Shown in pieces: positions 6,241-6,436 of a stretch of DNA of 6,436 nucleotides. The stretch's first letter is position 1, and the number at the start of each line of letters is the position of its first letter. The position numbers were made by a program, and so were the translations under genes. The notes beneath the pieces are model-generated. The model did no database searches, was not told the DNA's origin, and worked only from the letters and a program-made list of their open reading frames with translations. The stretch comes from Eubacterium sp. (GTDB lineage Bacteria > Bacillota > Clostridia > Lachnospirales > Lachnospiraceae), in NCBI GenBank assembly GCA_021442545.1, contig JABUSX010000038.1, positions 1 through 6,436 of the forward strand, read 5' to 3'.

Positions 6241-6274
6241 GGAAGCGGTTCTGCCGAAAAGCAGATCCGCTTCC
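6241..6274 (-). ncRNA. Intercistronic stem-loop between ntpB and ntpD
   Basis: Bases 6241-6248 pair perfectly with 6267-6274. After one T/T mismatch, 6250-6254 pair with 6261-6265, leaving a 6-base loop (6255-6260). The stem therefore has 13 pairs over 34 bases. It starts nine bases past the ntpB stop on the minus strand, and ntpD begins 36 bases after its end. No T tract follows, so it is not an ordinary terminator. It is best described as an mRNA structure that may block 3' exonucleases or mark a processing site. This is a structural call, not a known RNA family. Confidence 0.65.
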
Positions 6275-6283
6275 TGCACGTCG

Positions 6284-6436
6284 TTACTTCTTTTCGTAAT
6301 ACTTATCGAGCAGCGCGTCACTGATACGTTTCAGCTCGGAACGCGGCAGGATCCGCAGAAGCTCCCAGCCGATCTCCAGTGTTTCCTCGATGCTGCGGTC
6401 TGTCTCATATCCCTGTGATACATACTGTTTCTCGAA
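6284..6436 (-). CDS. ntpB: V/A-type ATP synthase subunit B, C-terminal 50 residues (partial, cut by window edge)
   Basis: The minus strand encodes the last 50 codons and the TAA stop of the non-catalytic nucleotide-binding subunit B of a V/A-type ATPase. Three B subunits alternate with three A subunits in the ring around subunit D. The readable end includes [20 protein letters not shown], followed by [17 protein letters not shown], which is the characteristic C-terminal helical region of the family. The gene continues beyond base 6436, so its start, P-loop-like domain and total length cannot be assessed. The B-then-D gene order is standard for bacterial V/A-type operons. The symbol atpB is also used. 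Confidence 0.95.
   Translation of the reverse strand, partial: FEKQYVSQGYETDRSIEETLEIGWELLRILPRSELKRISDALLDKYYEKK

Overview
The window reads as a chromosomal piece of an anaerobic bacterium, most likely in the Bacillota (Clostridia or Erysipelotrichia type). The support is a six-gene Rnf operon in the order C-D-G-E-A-B, which is the clostridial arrangement, next to a V/A-type ATP synthase cluster, with strong AGGAGG-type ribosome binding sites and roughly balanced base composition. I cannot name a genus from the sequence.

Every recognisable gene lies on the minus strand, so transcription runs from high to low coordinates. At 6436-5554 is the end of a V/A-type ATPase operon: the last 50 codons of subunit B (ntpB/atpB), a 79-base gap with a strong stem-loop, then complete subunit D (ntpD/atpD). 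A 194-base intergenic region (5553-5360) follows. It holds a weak terminator-like element, several inverted repeats, a near-consensus sigma-A-type promoter (TTGAAT, 17-base spacer, TATAAT) and a stem-loop placed at the predicted 5' end of the next transcript.

From 5359 to 153 is a complete, tightly packed rnfCDGEAB operon. Gaps between its genes are 3 to 14 bases, or ATGA overlaps. RnfC and RnfB are the cytoplasmic iron-sulfur/flavin subunits that exchange electrons with NADH and ferredoxin. RnfA, RnfE and RnfD form the membrane core. RnfD and RnfG carry covalent-FMN motifs. Together they should form a ferredoxin:NAD+ oxidoreductase that pumps Na+ or H+, and the neighbouring V/A-type ATPase could use or build the same gradient. 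The operon ends in a perfect 12-bp-stem intrinsic terminator (93-128). The window opens inside a 23-bp tandem repeat (1-69).

Most of the window is ordinary conserved energy metabolism, and I see no new multi-gene system. Items worth a second look are a C-terminal extension on RnfE with a four-cysteine motif and an Ala/Lys/Pro-rich tail, the arrangement of dyads around the rnf promoter, the intercistronic hairpin between ntpB and ntpD, and the 23-bp repeat.
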